Shown here: positions 52,627 through 64,000 of the stretch, piece after piece
Numbering within the stretch: the first letter of the stretch is position 1
Layout: each line of letters opens with the position of its first letter
Assembly: GCA_003254925.1 (NCBI GenBank)
Contig: QANZ01022607.1
Span: 83,554-147,553 of the forward strand
Length of the DNA: 64,000 nucleotides
Direction of reading: 5' to 3'
From: Chamaecrista fasciculata
Lineage: Eukaryota; Streptophyta; Magnoliopsida; Fabales; Fabaceae
Program-made: the position numbers and the translations under genes
Notes under the pieces: generated by a model
What the model saw: only the letters and a program-made list of their open reading frames with translations
What the model was told of the DNA's origin: nothing
The model's database searches: none

Positions 52627-54383
52627 TAGTTACAGTGTGTCAGAGCCTGATAGGAGACGGGACTGGAGATTCACGTTTCCGGGTATCCACACTATTTTAG
52701 TATTTTTAGTAAAACCCCTTTTCGGAATTGAGAAATTACCTTGAGTTCCTGATTGCTAGTACTTTTCTTCTGAATAAATTCATCGAGTTTTATCATAAAA
52801 ATCGAAAATATTATAAAGGAAACGTACTCATCCCACAGAGTTTTTATTCTAATTTCCAAGCACACTATTTTTAATTTAGGTCAAACTATACTTTTGGTCT
52901 ATAAAAAAATTCACTTTGGTCCTTCATTATATTGTTTTCAATGTGATACTGATACATTATGTAACATTCCGTCCGAAGTAATATTAACCTGAACACCGTT
53001 AGCATTTTCGGTTGAAGATAACACCATATTTTAATTTTTTTAGATAGACTTATGGCCTGTTTGGGAACTTTTAGTTCAATCCAATCTCAACTTATGAGAT
53101 AAGATGATGTTGAAATTAAGATGAGATGAAATGATGTAGTGGTGTTTGAATGGTTTGAGAGAAAATGATGTACATTTTTATAAAAGTACATTTTTTAAAA
53201 CAATAATTCTCTCTCCAAGTCTGATTTTTCTCCTCTCTCTCTTCTCTCTCAGATTTTTCCTTTGCATCTTTGGAGGGAAAAAAATAGAGGGAAGTGAAAG
53301 ATTAGCTATCCAAACTCTTTAATCTTATTTATGAATTAACTCTTTTTTCAAAATATCTTAATTTGATATATTTATAATTTATGAAAAGAGATAAGAACGA
53401 TAACATAAATTATTAAGAAAGATTTAATCTTTTTATAATTTAAGTATAGAAATGAGTAAAGACAATTTATGTTACTTTTTATTGATTCATATAGTCGATC
53501 AGCAGGTTGACAAAAAACAAAATTTGTTGTTATTGTTTACGATACTATAATGCCCTTTACATATTCAAGCAGTAAGAAATCCCCTTATTTAATGGGGCTT
53601 TAAACTAAAGAAGTTAAATGGAAAACAAATATATATATGAGCTATTTATGAGCCAACAAAATGTTTAAGAAGCTAAATCCATTTCTCCTCTCCTCTTCAC
53701 CATACCACCTTGATGAAATTTAAAACCTTTTCAATTTTTAAGGGATCTCTTCCATACTCAGACACGGAGGAGATTTTTAAGTGGCTAAAGTTTCTAAACT
53801 AGTCTTCATTTAAGCCAAACACTGAAACTGATGAGGTTGGACTCAATAGTGCATAATGTGGCATGCCTTTTGGAAAATTGTGAGGCATTGATAATCAATT
53901 TTCAGAAACTTCATAGCTAGTTTATAGGCTTACCAACTTGAAGGATCTCCTCCCTTCAAACACGGGACACCGGGGAAGAGCACCATTACCACTCATCCAT
54001 TACTTGCTTGTTAATCTTACAATACTTTATGATGGATCATGTTTAGCCCATGACACGTACATAACTAGTTCAATATTAACAATGATTAATGATTGATTAC
54101 ATGCAATCATATTCAATGAGAATGTATTATATGAAGCACGTCCGATCCTCAGTGGTATGAGAATGGTTCCTATGAGAAATAGGCGTTTTTGTGTTGCTTA
54201 TTTTGGACAAGATAATGAAGTAGTGTATCTATTAAGAATGTACATGGGCCAAATCAAGTTGGGTTTTGTTTGGGATCAAGACCGGATACCTAAAGTGAAT
54301 ACAAGGTTGGGTTGGGTTAGTAATTGACTGGGCCAAATCATTCTTTTATGAATTTATTTTTTTTTTTTAAAAATCTTATATAA
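52627..54383. promoter_or_regulatory. 5' flank of the GPP-like gene (second copy)
   Basis: Duplicate of 41220-42976, here continuing without a break into 54384. Promoter details cannot be read. Confidence 0.45.
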
Positions 54384-55656
54384 TTTTTTCTTTATTTAGT
54401 AATGATGACAATGACGATGAAGATTCATGTTTATGCATTCCACCTTCATAAAAATTTATTTTCCTTTTCTTTTCTTTAATAATCAAAGAATAATGAATAG
54501 GGCTACTTGACAAAAAAAAAATACTTATAGTTTTTTAACTTAGCTTGTATAGGTTCATTAAAAATTGATTATAGATGAGTTTAATGATGTTCATAGTATC
54601 TATAAAAAAGATTAATGTTTGTAGTAATAAAACTATTTAATTTGATTTATTTATCATCAAAATGCTAATTTAATTGATATTATTATAAAAATAAAAAATC
54701 GGTAATATTTTACAAGTTTGATTATATTTCTTTTATCTTTCATTATATTATTGTTATTTTATAAATGTTAATTTAAAAAATATTTTTTATAAAAAAAAAA
54801 AAGTTAACCTGCAAACCAACTTATTTAGCTTGCGATCTAACATAAACGAAATTGAGGATATGAAAATAGTTTATTTATAAATAGGATGACTCATCCTAAC
54901 TCTTTTAAATGTCTGGTTATAATGGATCAATTTAGGCTAAATTATTTGACTTGTTTGATTGTACTACTTCTATGCCAACAAATTTGAAAATTACAAAGTG
55001 TAGTTTACCACTATGGGCACCATTAATCATTTGTCCATAGTTAGTATTATATGTTGCAAATTCTCTCAAAACCTAGCCATCACCATTATTTTTGTCTTAG
55101 GCTCCCTCTCCTCTCACTATTTCAAACATTCATCTTTTCTTCACCGTCTCTGGGTCATGGTTCTACTATCCTTGAGTCGTGCTTCTCTTCGGTTTTTGAG
55201 TCGTGTTCATCACTTCTATTTTTTCTTCAATAAACTTAGATTTCAGTCCCCTTTGTGGTTTTTCTGCCAGATTTGATTATGTTTTTTTTTTTTTTTTAAT
55301 TTTGAATCCTTAGCAAAGTTTGCGGCATCTTTGATGTGAAGCTAGTGTCTCTCATCTTTTGATCATGTTTTTGGACTCTATTATATTTAATATGTAGCTA
55401 AAGTCTATTTTAAACATCGTAAAAGTTTTCTTTCTCAATTTAATTATGACATTTTAGTATTTAGGATTCATCATAATTATTTATGACTAAATTTTGAGGG
55501 ATACACGATAAAAAAAAAAAAAAAGAAAAATAACTATTAAAAAACGTGATCAAGTGTGAGAATCAATGTTGTGAAGAATCAAAATTGTAATACAGGCGAA
55601 CCTGGATTCTCTGCAGTATCATTTTGGTGTATTTTCATATAGAATATACTATATAG
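54384..55656. other. AT-rich intergenic DNA
   Basis: A stretch near 55222-55390 is a diverged copy of 7344-7500. No gene recognised. Confidence 0.4.
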
Positions 55657-56630
55657 TAGGGGTGTGCAACGGTCGGATTCGAGCAGGTTCGAGTGGGTGA
55701 GCTAGTTGATATAGTAAGTAGCGGGTTATTTTTTGTCACCCGAACCCGCCCGTCAACCCATCCAACCCGATGAGTGCGGGTTGATTCGGGTTATAGGCGG
55801 GTTGAACTTTTTTTCACATCAAGCATTTTTTTAAAAGAAATTAAAGAAAAAAATTAAGAAAAAATTACAAAATAATCAGATCTTAATCACTTGATGCCTC
55901 TCTCACTCTCAGTTTATTATATATATAAAAAAAAGAAGAAGAAAATAAATTATGCCATTAAAATTTAAAATTTTTTTTCTACGTCGACAATGAGAGTGAG
56001 ACGACTGACAAGAGTGAGAGACAAGCTTGAGAGATCAGAGACAAACGAACAAGCGTGAGAAATCAGAGACGAACGAACAAGCGTGAGAGATCGAAGACGA
56101 GAGTGGAAAATCAAAGACTAACGAGAGTGGATACTGGGGAGAGGAGATCGTGAGAGAGAGAAATCAGAGCTTGTGTTCATGTGTTGTGTCTTTGTGAGAG
56201 TGTTTGAGACTTGACACTTGAGAAGTTGAGTGTGGTTGTGTGAGTGTGTACGCTTTTGTGCAAGTTTGAGAGTGAAAGAGATGTTAAAAAATTTAGATTG
56301 TACAAAAAGCAATTGTGAGAGTAAAGGAGTGGAGAGAGACGTGAGTGAGAGACAACTATCACCTTGAGAACTGTGAAATTCACCTTGAGAACTGTGAAAT
56401 AAGATTAAATTATAAAACGTACTCCAAAAGTTTCGCTAAAAGTATCAAAATTTCAATTTCCTTCTTTTTTATCGGTCGGGTCGGGTTATATCGGGTTAAT
56501 CTGATAACCCGATCAAACCGATTTTTTTTTTTTATAAAAAAAGCTAGATTCGTTTAAACTCGAATGAGTTAACCCGAACTGATCGAACCCGATATTTACG
56601 GTCGGGTTAATCCATTTTTGCACACCCCTA
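55657..56630. mobile_element. hAT-type non-autonomous element, 974 bp
   Basis: Ends taggggtgtgcaac and ttgcacacccctA form the classic hAT-like TIR. Subterminal repeats of 'cgggttcgggtt'-like sequence appear at both sides ('aacccgatgagtgcgggttg', 'gtcgggttatatcgggttaa'). The flanks ctatatag and atatatag match at 7 of 8 bases, as expected for an 8-bp duplication. The interior is repetitive (gagagatc/aacgaacaagcgtgag) and non-coding. Confidence 0.8.
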
Positions 56631-56766
56631 ATATATAGAGCGAAAGAAAGAGCTAGAAAGAGAAAAAAATTAGTGGGACCCACACTTCACCGCACTTCTC
56701 TCTTTAACTCTTAAATTCTCTTTCTACGCTACATAAAATTCAGACTATAGGGATACCCAATTTAAA

Positions 56767-57724
56767 ATGACAAGCCCAAAGCCCTTTACACCAAGTGTTG
56801 ATTCATGTATATTCGTTTAGAGTTTGTTAGAATTGTATTGCCTTAGATTTGTTGAGGTGTTCCGTAGAAGTTTGTAGAAGATTATTTGAGTGTATATATT
56901 TCTCATTGTACTATCAGATTCTTTGAGCAATATAATACAATATTCAACATATCTAAGGCAAAGCAATTCTAACAAACTCTAAAGGGAATATATAAAGCTG
57001 ACAAACCAAGTCCAACTCGTAAGTTGGACCCGTTTAACCCACAAAAAAGTGAGTCGAGTTAATGCAATATTGACTCGCTAGTAATTTTAACCTGCGTGGG
57101 TTAACTCACCCGACCCGCGAGCCATGGTGAATTAAACTGATGAGTTGGTGGGTTAGCTCACCAACCAATCATATAAAAGAAGTATACAATTTAAAAATAA
57201 AAACAAAAAACTTATTGACTTTAACATAGTTATTAATTTAATTCATTTCGCATTTTTTTCAATTTCTACTCATCATCAATTTATGTTACTCTCATCAGTA
57301 TCACACTCAAGTTTTTTATGTTATATTTGATGTTCAAAAAAGTTTGATGGTATATTTATATGTTTTCATAGATTAGATGACTTTTAATTGCATATAACAA
57401 CATATTTGATAGCAAACATGTTGTTTTAAAACCGTGCAACACCAGCAATATGTATAATGTATGTAGAAAAAAATAACAGGTTGGAATAATATACCTTGAA
57501 AGTTGAAGTAAAAAAAAAATAAAATTAATGGGTTAAGTGAACCAACTTGACTCGTCAAGCTGGGGAGTTGAGTTAGCAAAATTCTGGCTCACCAGGGATT
57601 CTGACCCGAATGAGCTATAACTCGTGGTGAGCCAATCTGTGTGAACCGGGTTGACTCACTTTGACAGCTCTACGAATATACATGAGTCACACTTGGTGTA
57701 AAGGGGTTTGGGCTTGACATCTTA
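56767..57724. mobile_element. nested inverted-repeat elements
   Basis: Outer arms of about 50 bp: 'caagcccaaagccctttaca' on the left and 'gtaaaggggtttgggcttga' on the right (56772-56817 and 57672-57722). Inside, 'tttagagtttgttagaattg...gccttagat' is inverted at about 56955-56985. Next to it, from 'agctgacaaaccaagtcc' (about 56996) to 'gactcactttgacagctcta' (57672), is a hAT-like element rich in 'gggttaactcacc' repeats. At least two events are stacked. No coding frame. Confidence 0.6.
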
Positions 57725-57966
57725 TATCGGCTCTCTATTAGATTAAATCGTTCAAAGACTCAAATAAGTGTTTTGTTCATAGTTTTATTAGTTTAATCGA
57801 TTGAATCATCATATCATAAATAATAAATATTAATTACTTTTAAGATTTATAAAATATAAACATCATATACACACAATTAAAATTAATAATTCTACGCTTT
57901 GTTTTTTATTGATAATGATAATTAGTCCGATAAACTTTAATTAATATTTTAATAGTTAATAACTAG

Positions 57967-58258
57967 TCCAGGAAATTTATCCGATTATGGTTTACTAATA
58001 ACAATTATGACAGCAATTAATCTTGGTTGGTCTAGTGGTTAGCTCACTAGGTCGCTTAAGCAAGTGTCGGGGGTTCGATCCCCGCCTTGTGTATGCAGCA
58101 ACTAATTGACCAGCGACAAACCCTTGAATGAAACTCAGATCCACGGAGGATTAATCCTTAGCTCATCGGGATGGAGGATACCTTGGACAACAAAAAAAAA
58201 ATAATAATTATAACAGCTTTGCCCATGCCCAATGGGCAAACTGAATTTCCTGGACTAG
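57967..58258 (+). mobile_element. candidate Helitron-like remnant holding the SINE
   Basis: 'actagtccaggaaattt' at 57962-57978 is inverted at 58244-58259. The right end has a hairpin (ttgcccatgcccaatgggcaa), about 15 bases, then CTAG|T, resembling a Helitron 3' end. The left flank base is G rather than the expected A, so this is tentative. Confidence 0.3.
58015..58199 (+). mobile_element. tRNA-derived SINE
   Basis: Internal pol III promoter: A-box-like 'tggtctagtggttagctca' and B box 'ggttcgatccc', then a non-tRNA body and an A tail. Target duplication of 18 bases with 16 matches at 57997-58014 and 58200-58217 ('aataacaattatgacagc' against 'aataataattataacagc'). The SINE body and poly(A) rule out a working tRNA gene. 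Confidence 0.85.
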
Positions 58259-58317
58259 TTGTGCGCCTTAATTTTCATTCAAAATTCCCAATTAAACCAA
58301 ACGCGACCTTAGCAAAA

Positions 58318-58539
58318 TTTCCCGCACTACTAAACATGTGATTTTCCAAGAGGCGCGATTCCCACCCAAAAGCGCCCACATCCCTACTTACAAATTTTAA
58401 ACCTCTCTATCCGCCACACCCATTTTCCACCAATCACATTCACCCGTTACAAATCCAACGGTCACGATCTCCAACTTTTCCTTCGCACGGATAACAACAT
58501 CATCCAACGGTCAAGTGTCCTTTGTCATATCCTATATAA
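58318..58539 (+). promoter_or_regulatory. histone H4 promoter
   Basis: E2F-type site TTTCCCGC at 58318-58325, CCAAT at 58430-58434, plant histone nonamer CATCCAACG at 58501-58509 with a variant aatccaacg at 58452-58460, and a TATA box tatataa at 58533-58539, about 94 bases before the ATG. This set fits S-phase expression. Confidence 0.7.
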
Positions 58540-58605
58540 TCCCCGTTTCTCTCATCCTCCGTCATCTCCACGTTTCGTTCAAACTCGTATCTAAACCTAG
58601 CGTGA

Positions 58606-58944
<339 letters not shown>

Positions 58945-59574
58945 TGAATTAGGGGTTGTCGGCTGCTAGGGTTTCGATCGGAGCTTTTAGATTAGGGTTT
59001 CGTAGGGTTCGTTTGTGTCAATACGATGTAATTTATTTCTGGATGCTTAATTATAACGATGTTTCTGTTTCGGGTTTGTGCGGTTGCTGCTTAGCTTCCG
59101 CTTTCTGTTTACCATTACATGGATTTCAATTTCATGGATATATGAGTAAGTTCTCTGCTTCAATCGCATCTGTGAGAAATTGGAAGTAACTGAGCCGTGG
59201 CAATTAATGAATTTTCGTAATTATGGTTCCGAGTAGTTTTAAAATACAAGTCGAACATTCGGTAAGGCTAATGAACCATTTGGCTGTAAAGTTGGATCAA
59301 TTTAGAGTTTGCGTTATTCAGATTACTGGGAAATGCGAAATTCCAGAATTCTGGAATGTGATCTTAGTTATTTGTTGGCTGTGAATACCAGTTCTGTCTG
59401 TTTCACAGTATTTTTGTGAATAAAGATGATGCATCTTTACTTGGTATTTAATTTCCAGATCAATTGCAAAATCAACATCTCTGGTTGCCATACCAAACTA
59501 CTGCATGTAAAGATTTATTTATCATTCATAAACATGGACAATGAAGATTCATGGTTGAATGATAGCTAATGGTC
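58945..59574. other. 3' UTR and flank of histone H4
   Basis: GC-richer just after the stop, then ordinary AT-rich DNA. The animal histone stem-loop is not expected in plants and none is evident. Confidence 0.45.
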
Positions 59575-59893
59575 TTTTAAATTTTTTTGGGTCCGACAAG
59601 GATCTAAATTTTAAAATGCATCATGGCATTGTTTTTGTTTGGAATTACTGAGTCCAATCTTATTGGCATATTGGGCTTTATCACTGTTTCCTATTGTTTT
59701 CTACACCACATTCGTACACGCTATCTGGCTGGTGTTTGTCCAGCGAATGCCCGAGTTTAGGCCCTTTGTTTGCTGTTTTTATCTTTATGGGCTGGTTAGT
59801 CTCTCCTCTTTGTATAGGCCCTGATGTGGCTTTTTCCAGTCCAGGCTTTCCTGCTTTATGAAATATCATCTTGGCAAAAAAAAAAAAAAAAGC
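59575..59893 (+). mobile_element. 5'-truncated LINE 3' end with A tail
   Basis: 'gctttatgaaatatcatctt' then ggc and an A run at 59877-59891. 'agctaat' follows the tail and also precedes the insert at about 59563-59570, a weak target duplication. Only 3' non-coding sequence is left. Confidence 0.45.
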
Positions 59894-60130
59894 TAATCTA
59901 TTATAGTCTGATATTTTCAAGGATTAATGGTTGAACAATTATATTAATCTTCTTAAACCTAGAACTATTTCTATTATTTTGGCCTTAAAAATAGAATTAT
60001 AGGAAAGATATGTATTAGTATTTGAAGTGAGGTAAAGGTAAAAGATGGGAAAGTTAAGGAGTTTTCACATAAATTTTATCTTGAGCTTCATTATGATTTA
60101 TGATTAATATTCACAAGTAATAACCTTATA

Positions 60131-60470
60131 ACTACCTCTTGGCTGACCTCATGAAAACTCTTTATGAGGTGACAACATATACTTGTCCCATTTGTTTTTA
60201 GCCTTTTGTGTTTTTTATCTATTTGTATACTTTCATGTAAAGTTGTTAAAGTGAACTGATTTGTTTTTTTTTTGGGTGCTACAAAGAATTAAAACAAGCT
60301 ACAACCTCATAAAAAGAGTTTTCATGAGGTCAGCCAAGAGGTAGTAGAAACGGAGAGGGTCATCCCATACATACGGAGTTGATTGATTAGCTCCTATCTT
60401 AGCAAGAGAGTCAGAGTCAGCATAAAAGTTTACTTCTCTCAAAAGGTGAGTGATGTTAAAATTTATCTCA
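60131..60470. mobile_element. inverted pair of LINE 3' fragments
   Basis: About 45 bp at 60131-60174 ('cctcttggctgacctcatga') is inverted at 60302-60346. On the minus strand, 60470-60300 reads LLREVNFYADSDSLAKIGAN, a short gap, then DDPLRFYYLLADLMK. This looks like the C-terminal end of a plant LINE RNase H-containing ORF2. Too short to be functional. Confidence 0.5.
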
Positions 60471-60602
60471 AACAGTTTACTACTACCAGTTTATTATGAG
60501 TTGCAATTTATGTAAGTCATATTTTTTAATAAGTTGAATCATTTATTATTATTATTTTATTTATTTTTGTTATTTTTATTTTTCTCATATTCAAATTATT
60601 AT

Positions 60603-61255
60603 TTTTTATTTTTTTTTGATAATAAGATAAAATATATTAAAAAAAGCCAAGCGGCACTTACAAATGACCAGAGACTTCAAAATTGATAAACAAAAAGAAT
60701 ACCTCATTAACATTATTGAACTAGAGGTCGAATAAGGCTCATAAATCGTTCCTATAAGGAACACTGATCCTATAAGGATGATATCCTGAGGATGAAAAAA
60801 ATCACTAAAAGTGTTGCCAACAAGAAATTTGCTATTATACATATTGTTTATCAGTAAGGAAATCAACCCCACGATCAAAGAAACCACCAACTTCACCAAA
60901 AAGATATGAGCGCCGAGAGCGAGAGATCTGAATATTTGAAGAAGCTAAAAATTGAAAACTAAACACAACAAAAGAAAAAATGAAAGAAACACCACCGGAT
61001 AAATCAGATCTGGAAAACAACCACAAAAAAAGAGGACTAAACCCATATCTGAGATTATTTAAGAATGAGAAAAAGAAATATGAGAAAATAAAAAAAGTTC
61101 ATCAAAAATAAACTTTAAATCTGCAACTACAAAAAGAGAAAAAGACGTGGAGGGCTGTCGCAGCATAGTAGCGGCAGCCCCAAGCAGTAGATGATGACTG
61201 ACGACGGCCTTAGAGGGAAGGGAAAGCATTTTTGCGGCTAGGTCAGAAAGGATTC
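60603..61255 (-). mobile_element. LINE-like retroposon remnant, copy 2, with T-rich (A on minus) tail
   Basis: On the minus strand it runs from a GC-rich head ('gctgccgctactatgctgcg') through 'cagatctgatttatccggtg', 'ttgttggcaacac' and 'ttataggatcagt' to 'gtaagtgccgcttggctttt', then 'attttatcttattatc' and an A run. Related fragments are at 4200-4735 and about 8090-8290. No long frame. Confidence 0.55.
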
Positions 61256-61828
61256 AATTTTTTTATTATTTTTAATTTAAATACACCAATAACACCATAA
61301 ATAATATCAATTTAAAAACATGAAATGACATACAAAATTTTCATAACATTAAACTTTAAAATTTTCATAAATCCATAAAAAAATAATATTATGTATCCCA
61401 AATTAAATTAAATATAATATAAACAAGTTTGTAGTAGGATTACAAAATAACACCAAAGTTAAAAATAAATTATGAACCAAGCATAGGAGTTATAATTTTT
61501 AATGGATTAAGATTTCACTGATCAGGTTTGCTATTTTCATAGGTTAAACAAATTAATCTATGGAGTCGAGTTTGTTTTGACAAGTCTACCTCGATGCCTT
61601 TGTTCCCTGTGCTTCATTTTCATTTGTATTCCCTTCTCGAGAAGTATATGTTTCTTTGGATTACTCACACAGTACCTTCTGATTAACGGAGACAAATGGC
61701 GAGGATTCGGATATTTCAGGTACTAACTACTAACTAGTGTAGTCAAGGACTATAAAAAAAAAAAACTAGTGTAGTCAAGGAAATTAATTAACGAGTCTGA
61801 ATATTCGCAAGAGAGAGTGAGAGACAGT

Positions 61829-61865
<37 letters not shown>

Positions 61866-62944
61866 ATGTGAATGTGAATGATGCCACCAATCCCTTTGCC
61901 TACTGCTGATCTCCGAGATTGACCATAACTCTCCCCTTCTAATCCTCACGTTTTTGCTCTCTCTGACTCACGAGAAAGAGTTTGTGGATAGAACTCTACC
62001 CAAACAAACAACCAAACGTGTGTCCTAAAATATGCCACGTCACTTCCATTTTTTCATGTTCGTAGAATTGATCATTAACTACATTGGTCAAATATTCCGT
62101 ATCAAATTTGTGCATCAACTTGTCTAGTTGGAACATTCAACCTTGTTTTAGAACTTGTACAAACTACTATTATTTAACTGTTTTGCATATCAATCTTGAT
62201 GGTGATTTCTCGGTTAAAAAAACTCCACTATTCGAAAAACTCAAAAAACTCTTCATATGAAAAATTCAAAATTTATTTAAATAGAAGAATTAGGACGGTT
62301 CATATAACCAAGTCTAGTTCCTATCTTCTTTAGTATTAAATGGAATATAAATATATAAAAATGCCGAATAAGAAAATTGAAGAAAAGTTGAAATATTTTT
62401 AATTTTCTAATTATTTTCTTCTTGAAGGTGAAACCACCAATAGCATTTGTGAATTATCGATTGACAATAATTATGTTATCATCATTGAATTCGTTGAGAT
62501 CCTCCTTTTCTTAGAAGCAAGCATGTGCCGAAGCCAGAAGGTGGCTTATATACTAACTAGCCTGTTCGGGAATATTGAGGAAAAACAAAATTTTGAAATC
62601 GCCAGAATTGAGAATTCTGAGAAAGCTGAAAACTTGAATTTTTGTTCACTAAATTATCAGTTACCGCACCCAGTTTATAAACACACATCAATATGGCGTT
62701 AAGTCATCGACAAAAGACAATAATATAATGAGCATTGATTAATTAAACACCCCCAAGTGACACCGTTAATTTGGTTTCTAGGCTAACTTCACCCATATGG
62801 CCATATATATAGCCAAACCAAATACTACGGCCAAATCATTGATTCAGATCCAACCACGTTTTAATTTGTAAGTAAAAGTATTGTCGGATAGCAACCAAAA
62901 TAAAAAACAGACTTTGGTTCACTTTAAGGTTTAATGAAGATTTG
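61256..62944. other. AT-rich intergenic DNA
   Basis: (AT)n microsatellite at about 61832-61862 and a small direct repeat 'aaaactagtgtagtcaagga' near 61728-61780. No gene seen. Confidence 0.5.
61832..61862. repeat. (AT)n microsatellite
   Basis: About 15 uninterrupted AT units. Confidence 0.95.
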
Positions 62945-63218
62945 TGTTAGATATTTGTTAATGTAAAGATGGTTCGCGACGACATTGACAGCGGAACTCT
63001 CAATGTTAATTTGGCTAATGGAAAACTGATACAAAACATGATACAGAGAGAAGAGATGAAGAAACGAAGAAATGAAAATGAAACTGAATCTGATTAATTT
63101 CTCAGTAAAGCACAGTACAGCATTTATAGCAGAGTTAGGTACTAACTAAAATAACCAAAACAGAACTAATTCAGTTACTTTGGACAGCTCATTGCCAGCT
63201 CATGCATTATTACTAATA
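62945..63218 (-). repeat. 3' LTR of a second Copia family
   Basis: Lies directly after the pol end on the minus strand. A purine tract (tttgaggggggata) precedes it at about 63232-63219. The LTR begins TATTAGTAATAATGC and ends ...ATCTAACA, with a TATA-like 'ctataaatg' near 63122. The 5' LTR is outside the window, so the boundaries rest on the imperfect TGTTAG/CTAATA ends. Confidence 0.65.
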
Positions 63219-64000
63219 TCCCCCCTCAAACTTATGGTATCTGAAGGGAAAACCATAAGTTTGCTACGAAAATCAGCAAAAACATTCTTTGATAAAGCCT
63301 TGGTAAAACCATCTGCAATTTGATCTTCAGAAGATATGTGCTGAACACGAATTTTCCCTGCAATTGCCTTCTCTCGAACAAAGTGAATATCTAATTCAAC
63401 ATGCTTAGTTCTAGCATGTAACACTGGATTTGCAGTCATATGAACTGCACTCAAATTATCACAATAAATTGTTGGTGGCTGAGGTAAAGAAATATGAAGT
63501 TCAGCTAATAAGGATTGTAACCAAGAAATTTCACTAACAACTGCAGCAAGCCCCCTATACTCTGCTTCAGTACTACTTCTTGAGACAACACACTGCTTTT
63601 TAGAAGCCCAACTCAGAAGATTATCCCCAATAAAAATACAAAAACCAGTTGTACTCCTTCTATCATCTAAATCTGTTCCCCAATCAGAATCACAATAGGC
63701 AGAAATAGCAAAGGAACTTGGCTTGGTAAATGACAAACCGAATGAGGAAGTTCCTTTAATATAACGCAAGATTTTCTTAACTGCTTGCCAATGCTGCTGT
63801 GTCGGGGTTTGCATATACTGACAAACTCGATTAACTGAATAACAGATATCAGGTCTAGTAACTGTTAAGTATTGAAGTCCTCCAACTATGCTTCGATAGA
63901 AATGAGGATCAGAAAATGGAACTCCAGAATCTTTGCTTAGCTTAACACCTTTAGACATTGGTGTTGAAGATATTGTAACATTACTCATGCCTGCTTTTTC
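63200..64000 (-). CDS. Copia polyprotein C terminus (end of RT, RNase H), truncated by window edge
   Basis: The minus-strand frame enters from the right edge: DPHFYRSIVGGLQYLTVTRP, then RNase H with YCDSDWGTDLDDRRS, SRSSTEAEYRGLA, YCDNLSAVHMTANPVLHART and DQIADGFTKALSK, ending SLRGDISNNA. The stop lies just inside the presumed LTR, as in many Copia elements. It is only distantly similar to the element in the GPP intron, so it is another lineage. The visible part has no break. Confidence 0.9.
   Translation of the reverse strand, partial: EKAGMSNVTISSTPMSKGVKLSKDSGVPFSDPHFYRSIVGGLQYLTVTRPDICYSVNRVCQYMQTPTQQHWQAVKKILRYIKGTSSFGLSFTKPSSFAISAYCDSDWGTDLDDRRSTTGFCIFIGDNLLSWASKKQCVVSRSSTEAEYRGLAAVVSEISWLQSLLAELHISLPQPPTIYCDNLSAVHMTANPVLHARTKHVELDIHFVREKAIAGKIRVQHISSEDQIADGFTKALSKNVFADFRSKLMVFPSDTISLRGDISNNA

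Noticed and set aside
58023..58085. a tRNA gene
   Set aside because: A and B boxes are present, but the sequence continues into a SINE body with A tail and target duplications, and no clean acceptor stem closes.

Overview
This is nuclear DNA of a eudicot plant. It is AT-rich, its genes are split by many GT-AG introns, and it holds plant-type Copia retroelements, a tRNA-derived SINE, LINE tails, MITEs and Helitron ends. The species cannot be named from the sequence alone. All gene calls come from reading exons by eye and checking phase across splice sites; no database was searched.

Layout. 0-2 kb: 5' half of a minus-strand coiled-coil gene of the afadin/alpha-actinin-binding (ADIP/SSX2IP-like) family, cut by the window edge. 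2-11.7 kb: gene-poor, with a Mutator-type MITE, a Stowaway-like MITE and LINE-like debris. 12.0-17.2 kb: an intact 18-exon class II NADPH-cytochrome P450 reductase (709 codons). 19.5-22.3 kb: a minus-strand SmF gene whose five exons join into a perfect 88-residue frame, although two splice donors lack GT. 24.5-28.3 kb: a non-coding LTR retrotransposon with a Mutator MITE and a 179-bp Helitron nested in it. 29.5-30.9 kb: a Pack-MULE-like element with about 340-bp inverted repeats carrying a broken RabA GTPase fragment. 31.9-32.4 kb: an Aux/IAA gene of the IAA33 type with its 5' end missing at an assembly join. 37.6-41.2 kb: a six-exon HAD phosphatase of the glycerol-3-phosphatase GPP1/2 type (minus strand). 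40.6-54.4 kb: a Copia retrotransposon in intron 1 of that gene, present as one long copy, one partial copy and solo LTRs, with a 2.3-kb exact duplication of the gene's first exon and promoter. 55.7-57.7 kb: hAT-like and nested inverted-repeat elements. 58.6-58.9 kb: a canonical histone H4 gene with cell-cycle promoter motifs. 59.5-61.3 kb: LINE remnants. 62.9-64 kb: the 3' end of another Copia element.

The assembly is visibly chimeric in two places marked by single n characters. (1) The IAA33 contig (31868-33102) repeats 365 bp found after the 713-N gap. It probably belongs inside that gap, which would put its promoter and leader at 33104-33967. (2) Around the GPP gene, pieces between n at 42977, 46970 and 47612 duplicate other parts of the window or come from another locus.

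The genes are unrelated housekeeping and regulatory loci: P450 electron supply, splicing, auxin response, phosphatase and chromatin. They do not form a pathway. The ADIP and IAA33 genes may be a conserved neighbour pair. I see no convincing novel system. The most notable points are the Pack-MULE capture with an aberrant 30-bp flanking repeat, the donor-less SmF gene, and the paired solo-LTR and full-length states at one Copia insertion site.
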